Shown piece by piece: positions 52,186-55,045 of a stretch of 55,045 bases of DNA. The notes beneath the pieces were generated by a model, which worked only from the letters and a program-made list of their open reading frames with translations, was not told the DNA's origin and did no database searches. The stretch is from a virus. The stretch spans positions 1 to 55,045 of the IMG/VR virus record IMGVR_UViG_3300034168_000196. One strand, 5' to 3'. Every line of letters begins with the position of its first letter. Within the stretch, counting starts at the first letter, position 1. The position numbers and the translations under genes are program-made.

Positions 52186-52731
52186 ATGACAACTAATAAG
52201 ATAGTGATTGGAATACTCGCAGCAGTAACTGGAATTGCTTTGTTCTCTAATTCTAGTGCTAATGCTGAAAATAACTTGAGTAGTACCGTGTCAAAAAGTG
52301 AAACCCAAACCGCTGAGGCGGTTTTTTCAGTTTCTAAAGAAGAAAATAATAAAACTAAGAAAAAGTACAAATATGGAACCCCTCTTGAAAAAGATGAACT
52401 AATTAAAATATTAAAGTCTGTAGGGTTTGAAGGCTATGCACTAAAAGTTGCTTGGGCAACAGTAATGAAAGAATCTATGGGTACTCCTAACTCTTGGAAT
52501 CCAAATAGAAACACTGGAGATAATTCTTATGGCCTATTCCAAATCAATATGCTAGGATCAATGGGTCAAGATCGACGGGATAAATTTAATTTAGAATCCA
52601 ATGAAGATCTATTCGATCCCGTTAAAAATGCAGAGATTGCTTATCATATGAGTGATGGTGGTAAAGACTGGTCTGCCTGGAAGGGTATTACTTGGAAGAC
52701 TAAAGAGTGGCTTGCAAGGTATCCTGATTAA
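52186..52731 (+). CDS. Exported lysozyme/lytic transglycosylase-like protein
   Basis: A 181-residue peptidoglycan hydrolase of the SLT/lysozyme-like fold. Residues 1-27 are a signal peptide (basic start, hydrophobic IVIGILAAVTGIALF, likely cut after ANA). Residues 30-65 are a polar linker. The catalytic domain has E96 (VMKES) and GLFQIN (116-121), as in transglycosylase and goose-type lysozyme families, and ends about residue 180. It is the only plus-strand gene, with its own promoter and a strong AAGGAGG site. It may serve as an exported endolysin, or as a wall-modifying accessory gene. No holin was recognised nearby. Its stop overlaps the stop of the Hint gene tail to tail (TTAA). Confidence 0.85.
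   Translation: MTTNKIVIGILAAVTGIALFSNSSANAENNLSSTVSKSETQTAEAVFSVSKEENNKTKKKYKYGTPLEKDELIKILKSVGFEGYALKVAWATVMKESMGTPNSWNPNRNTGDNSYGLFQINMLGSMGQDRRDKFNLESNEDLFDPVKNAEIAYHMSDGGKDWSAWKGITWKTKEWLARYPD
52307..52328 (+). terminator. Terminator-like hairpin inside the lysozyme coding sequence
   Basis: A perfect seven-base stem (AAACCGC with GCGGTTT) and a four-base loop are followed by a run that makes six Ts in total. It lies in the codons of the linker (residues 41-48), before the catalytic domain. Unless it is suppressed, plus-strand transcription could stop here. On the minus strand the U-run is weaker (TTTGGGTTT), but it might also limit readthrough from the Hint gene. Confidence 0.6.
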
Positions 52732-53612
52732 TTATTTGTTTTATCTTTACTATCAAAAACCAACATATTATCTGTAAAGAAGTTGTCGTATGGCTCACAG
52801 TTAATAGAATAAACTGTTTCTTCATAATCAATTGCCTCTACAGAAATGATTGCTTCAAAATCAAATGCTGCATATGAATAAACAAAATATGTAGAATCAA
52901 TTTCATCTGCTCTTGTAAACTTAACAACATCATCTTTTTTGGTTAAAACATAATGTGAACCAGAATATAAATCTCCGTTAATAGAATAGATCTTATCTGT
53001 TTGATGAAGATTAATGCTTACAATTTCAGTCTCTACAACATTGTCAGAATTTAAAACAATATCAGAACTTTGCCAAGATGTCCAATCTAATACATTTTCA
53101 GATGGAATATTCATTCCATAAAGTTTGTCTCCAACTTGTAGTTCAGATGCTGGTTTTCTTCCATCAACTGTTAAAACTCCTGTATTTCTAGCAACTGAAT
53201 ATTCAGAATAGGATGGACCAAATGGAGTAAAACCAAATGGAGTAAAACTAAATGGAGTAAAACCAAAGGGTGCAAAAGGTGTAAAACCAAATGGTGCAGG
53301 GGATGCAGCAGGAGTAGCCGAATTGCTTGAAGCAGATTCTAATGATGTAGCAACACCGTTTCCTAATTTTACTTTAAATGTATAGGCTGTTCCATTTGAT
53401 AAACCACTAACAGTTATTGGAGAGGTTGAAGATGTTCCAGTTATACTAGATGGAGTTGAAGTTGCAGTATAAGTTGTTCCCGTTGGTTTTCCTAAATATG
53501 AAGGGGCTGTAAAAGTAATTGATGCACTAGCATCTCCTGCTGTTGCGGTTCCAATTGTTGGAATTCCTGGTTGTATTCCTCCACTACCTGAAGATATTGG
53601 TGGTAATGGCAT
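52728..53612 (-). CDS. Fibre-like protein: one FN3 domain, short GFTPF linker, C-terminal Hint domain
   Basis: A 294-residue protein. I place the start at the ATG at 53610-53612 (MPLPPIS), forming TAATG with the preceding gene; a TTG 30 bases upstream is less likely. Residues 10-95 are fibronectin III-like. Residues of about 100-135 are a GFTPF/APF linker. Residues 139-287 are the Hint domain, nearly identical to that of the gene at 45019-46269, with Ser139 at the Cys1 position and an FD end. The C-terminal tail (SKDKTNN) differs from the twin. The gene is convergent with the lysozyme-like gene. Confidence 0.8.
   Translation of the reverse strand: MPLPPISSGSGGIQPGIPTIGTATAGDASASITFTAPSYLGKPTGTTYTATSTPSSITGTSSTSPITVSGLSNGTAYTFKVKLGNGVATSLESASSNSATPAASPAPFGFTPFAPFGFTPFSFTPFGFTPFGPSYSEYSVARNTGVLTVDGRKPASELQVGDKLYGMNIPSENVLDWTSWQSSDIVLNSDNVVETEIVSINLHQTDKIYSINGDLYSGSHYVLTKKDDVVKFTRADEIDSTYFVYSYAAFDFEAIISVEAIDYEETVYSINCEPYDNFFTDNMLVFDSKDKTNN
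52753..53272 (-). repeat. 520-base near-identical duplication, copy B (Hint cassette)
   Basis: The partner of 45038-45557, with two differences seen: one near 53190, and one in the linker near 53249. The sequence diverges beyond both ends, where each gene has its own N-terminal domains and C-terminal tail. Confidence 0.93.
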
Positions 53613-54436
53613 TATGCACTCAAGTCGCCAATTGCAATCCAAGTATTGGTTGCTCGTTTAATTAGTGTGCAGGACGAATACTGTGCTCTTAATTTTGCTG
53701 CATTTGAAGAAATTTGAGGTGTACAATTTAATGTAACTCCAGCAGAAACTGTTACTGTTGTTGCTCCAGTTCCAGTTTGAATAATTGTAATCTGTGAACC
53801 AGTTGCAAAAGCCTGAGTTGAATTAGTTGGAATGGTAACTGTATTTGCAGTTGATGTTAAATTCATTTCAATAATTTTATATCCATCTGACAAAACCAAT
53901 GTATGATCTGCTGTTTTTTCTAAAATAGTAAAATTTAATGCAGACGTGCTCTCTGCAACTGTTTTTACTGCAGTTGGTGTTGCTGCTTTAACTGATGAGG
54001 TTTCTGATATTGAATCACTTAGTTGAACACTTCCCACAACAGATGTGGTTGCTGCAGTTACCGCAGGTGGTGCCCATTTAACTCCAAGTGTTTCTGCTGT
54101 ATCTGCTGTTAAAAGATATCCGTTACTTCCTCCTGGAATTGATAAATTATCTAATGCGTTGTTACCAGATCCAACAAAAAGATCTCCTTTTGCGTCCATA
54201 ACAGATTCTAAAACAACTGCGCTAGTGTCTGTAGAAATTTCAGCGATTGATGCTTCAATTTGTTTTAAATAATATGCAATACCTGCAGTTGGGGCTACGC
54301 CAGTTGCAATGGGAGTGTCTTGTCCATAATGATAATTTCTTAATGCAATCTGAATATCTGCAGCGTCAGTTAGCGCTGGCATTTTTGCAAGGGGATAGTG
54401 ATGAGTTTGATCAGTTCCAATGTTTCCGGCAGCCAT
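53612..54436 (-). CDS. Fibre-like virion protein (274 aa)
   Basis: A 274-residue protein with a helical N-terminus, a DAKGDLFVGSGNNALDNLSIPGG segment of the fibre type (about 105-127, shared in form with the 581-residue fibre) and a beta-rich C-terminus. The last 75 residues (TIPTNSTQAF, VTLNCTP, KLRAQYSS, TLIKRATNTW, GDLSA) match the C-terminal module of the 756-residue fibre. It is probably part of a fibre complex with the Hint gene that follows. The ATG lies six bases after TGGTATAAT with no Shine-Dalgarno sequence. Confidence 0.75.
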   Translation of the reverse strand: MAAGNIGTDQTHHYPLAKMPALTDAADIQIALRNYHYGQDTPIATGVAPTAGIAYYLKQIEASIAEISTDTSAVVLESVMDAKGDLFVGSGNNALDNLSIPGGSNGYLLTADTAETLGVKWAPPAVTAATTSVVGSVQLSDSISETSSVKAATPTAVKTVAESTSALNFTILEKTADHTLVLSDGYKIIEMNLTSTANTVTIPTNSTQAFATGSQITIIQTGTGATTVTVSAGVTLNCTPQISSNAAKLRAQYSSCTLIKRATNTWIAIGDLSA

Positions 54437-54442
54437 AGAAAT

Positions 54443-54451
54443 ATTATACCA
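54443..54451 (-). promoter_or_regulatory. Leaderless extended -10 promoter (TGGTATAAT)
   Basis: TATAAT at 54443-54448, extended by TGG, is followed after exactly six bases by ATG. There is no Shine-Dalgarno sequence. It drives the 274-residue protein and the Hint gene behind it. Confidence 0.68.
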
Positions 54452-54463
54452 TATTAATAAAAA

Positions 54464-54610
54464 TTATTCAGTTACCGTTATTGCGGTTGCTACTTGCGTT
54501 ACTTCTACTTCTTGGTCAATTCCAGTTAAATTTGGAGCGGTATTGAGAACAATGTTTAAATTTGGTTCATAAACAGTTATAGAGTCTTCATAAACAAAAA
54601 CTTCTGGCAT
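54464..54610 (-). CDS. Small acidic protein, 48 aa
   Basis: A 48-codon frame from the ATG at 54608-54610 to TAA at 54464. It begins MPEVFVYEDSITVYEPN and ends VATAITVTE. It shares one base with the stop of the upstream Ig-like gene (TAATG), the same coupling as elsewhere in this genome, which supports it as real. The composition is beta-prone and acidic, like a short virion or chaperone-type protein. No family was recognised. Confidence 0.6.
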   Translation of the reverse strand: MPEVFVYEDSITVYEPNLNIVLNTAPNLTGIDQEVEVTQVATAITVTE

Positions 54611-54987
54611 TATGCACCAGTTACGTCATCGGTTACTGTAATTGCTCCAGTTAAAAGTGTATATCTTAATGCAGCACTATTAAAGATTTCAACATCATAA
54701 TAATATGTTGATCCTCCAACCAAATCGGTTCTAGCACCTGGTTTAATTGTACAAGTAATAATGTCTGTACTTGTATTGATTACTGCAGAAAGTTTAGTTG
54801 TATCCGCAACACTATCAATTGATGTAGTTGGGCTGTCTCCTCTACTTGAAGCAATTGAAAAAATTGCTCCCGCAGCAGAATAGGAATCTAATGGGAAAGT
54901 TGCTCCAGCAGAAGTTTTTGGGGTAATTGTAAAAACAAATGTGTCTCCACGATAATAGTCAAAGTCATATGTTCCAGGAAATGCCAT
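54610..54987 (-). CDS. Ig-like (BppU N-terminal-like) virion protein
   Basis: A 125-residue protein opening with TYDFDYYRGDTFVFTITPK and continuing with AAGAIFSI and TYYYDVEIFN strands. This is the layout of Ig-like N-terminal domains of phage baseplate or head-decoration proteins and is related in form to the gene at 51657-52073. The ATG lies six bases after TGGTATAAT and lacks a Shine-Dalgarno sequence. Confidence 0.75.
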   Translation of the reverse strand: MAFPGTYDFDYYRGDTFVFTITPKTSAGATFPLDSYSAAGAIFSIASSRGDSPTTSIDSVADTTKLSAVINTSTDIITCTIKPGARTDLVGGSTYYYDVEIFNSAALRYTLLTGAITVTDDVTGA

Positions 54988-54993
54988 GATCTT

Positions 54994-55002
54994 ATTATAC
55001 CA
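54994..55002 (-). promoter_or_regulatory. Leaderless extended -10 promoter (TGGTATAAT)
   Basis: TATAAT at 54994-54999, extended by TGG, is followed after exactly six bases by the ATG of the Ig-like gene. There is no Shine-Dalgarno sequence and no -35 at 17 bases. Confidence 0.68.
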
Positions 55003-55045
55003 CTAAGAAATGTGGACTAAGATAGATTTGACTTTTACATCCCCG
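55003..55045 (-). CDS. Possible partial CDS at right edge, C-terminal end
   Basis: A frame enters from the right edge and ends in TAG at 55003-55005, encoding GDVKVKSILVHIS. A second frame stays open slightly further, to a TAA within the promoter. The stretch is too short to choose with confidence. The gene order suggests another virion protein upstream. Confidence 0.3.
   Translation of the reverse strand, partial: GDVKVKSILVHIS

Overview
The window looks like part of an AT-rich tailed-phage genome. It holds an HK97-fold capsid set, paired tail-assembly chaperones, a 3,241-residue tape measure and a large tail-tip protein, with no sheath gene, so a long-tailed siphovirus is likely. Nearly everything lies on the minus strand, in tightly packed operons joined by TAATG, ATGA or GTGA overlaps. 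Many operons begin at an extended -10 promoter (TGnTATAAT or a close variant). In at least six cases the ATG sits exactly six bases after the -10 with no Shine-Dalgarno sequence, which predicts leaderless mRNAs. Leaderless starts, a DnaE-type phage polymerase and a B12-dependent reductase fit an aquatic actinobacterial host. That host assignment is inference; no host marker gene is present.

In transcription order (high to low coordinates): 55.0-45.0 kb is an adhesion region with Ig-like proteins, several repeat-rich fibre proteins, and two fibre-like proteins that end in nearly identical Hint (hedgehog/intein) domains. A single plus-strand gene for an exported lysozyme/transglycosylase-like enzyme sits beside one of them with its own promoter and two terminator-like hairpins. 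45.0-40.2 kb is an auxiliary island: a conserved phage protein of unknown function, two tandem 2-oxoglutarate/Fe(II) oxygenase-like proteins, a monomeric class II ribonucleotide reductase, and a third oxygenase-like protein lacking the metal ligands. 40.2-36.3 kb holds a large LamG-like structural protein and a small conserved protein.

36.3-29.2 kb is the head and neck module: portal, prohead protease fused to a scaffold-like tail, major capsid protein, terminator, then connector and tail-completion genes. 29.2-9.6 kb is the tail module: tail tube, terminator, two paralogous assembly chaperones, tape measure, distal tail protein, the 1,452-residue tip protein and small tip or receptor-binding proteins. 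9.6-0 kb is replication: zinc ribbon, MerR-like HTH protein, DnaB-type helicase, DnaG-type primase, gp32-like ssDNA-binding protein and DnaE polymerase. Inserted in it is a two-gene cassette of an FAD-dependent halogenase and an AhpD-like peroxidase-related protein. No terminase, integrase, tRNA or CRISPR was recognised, so the window is only part of the genome.
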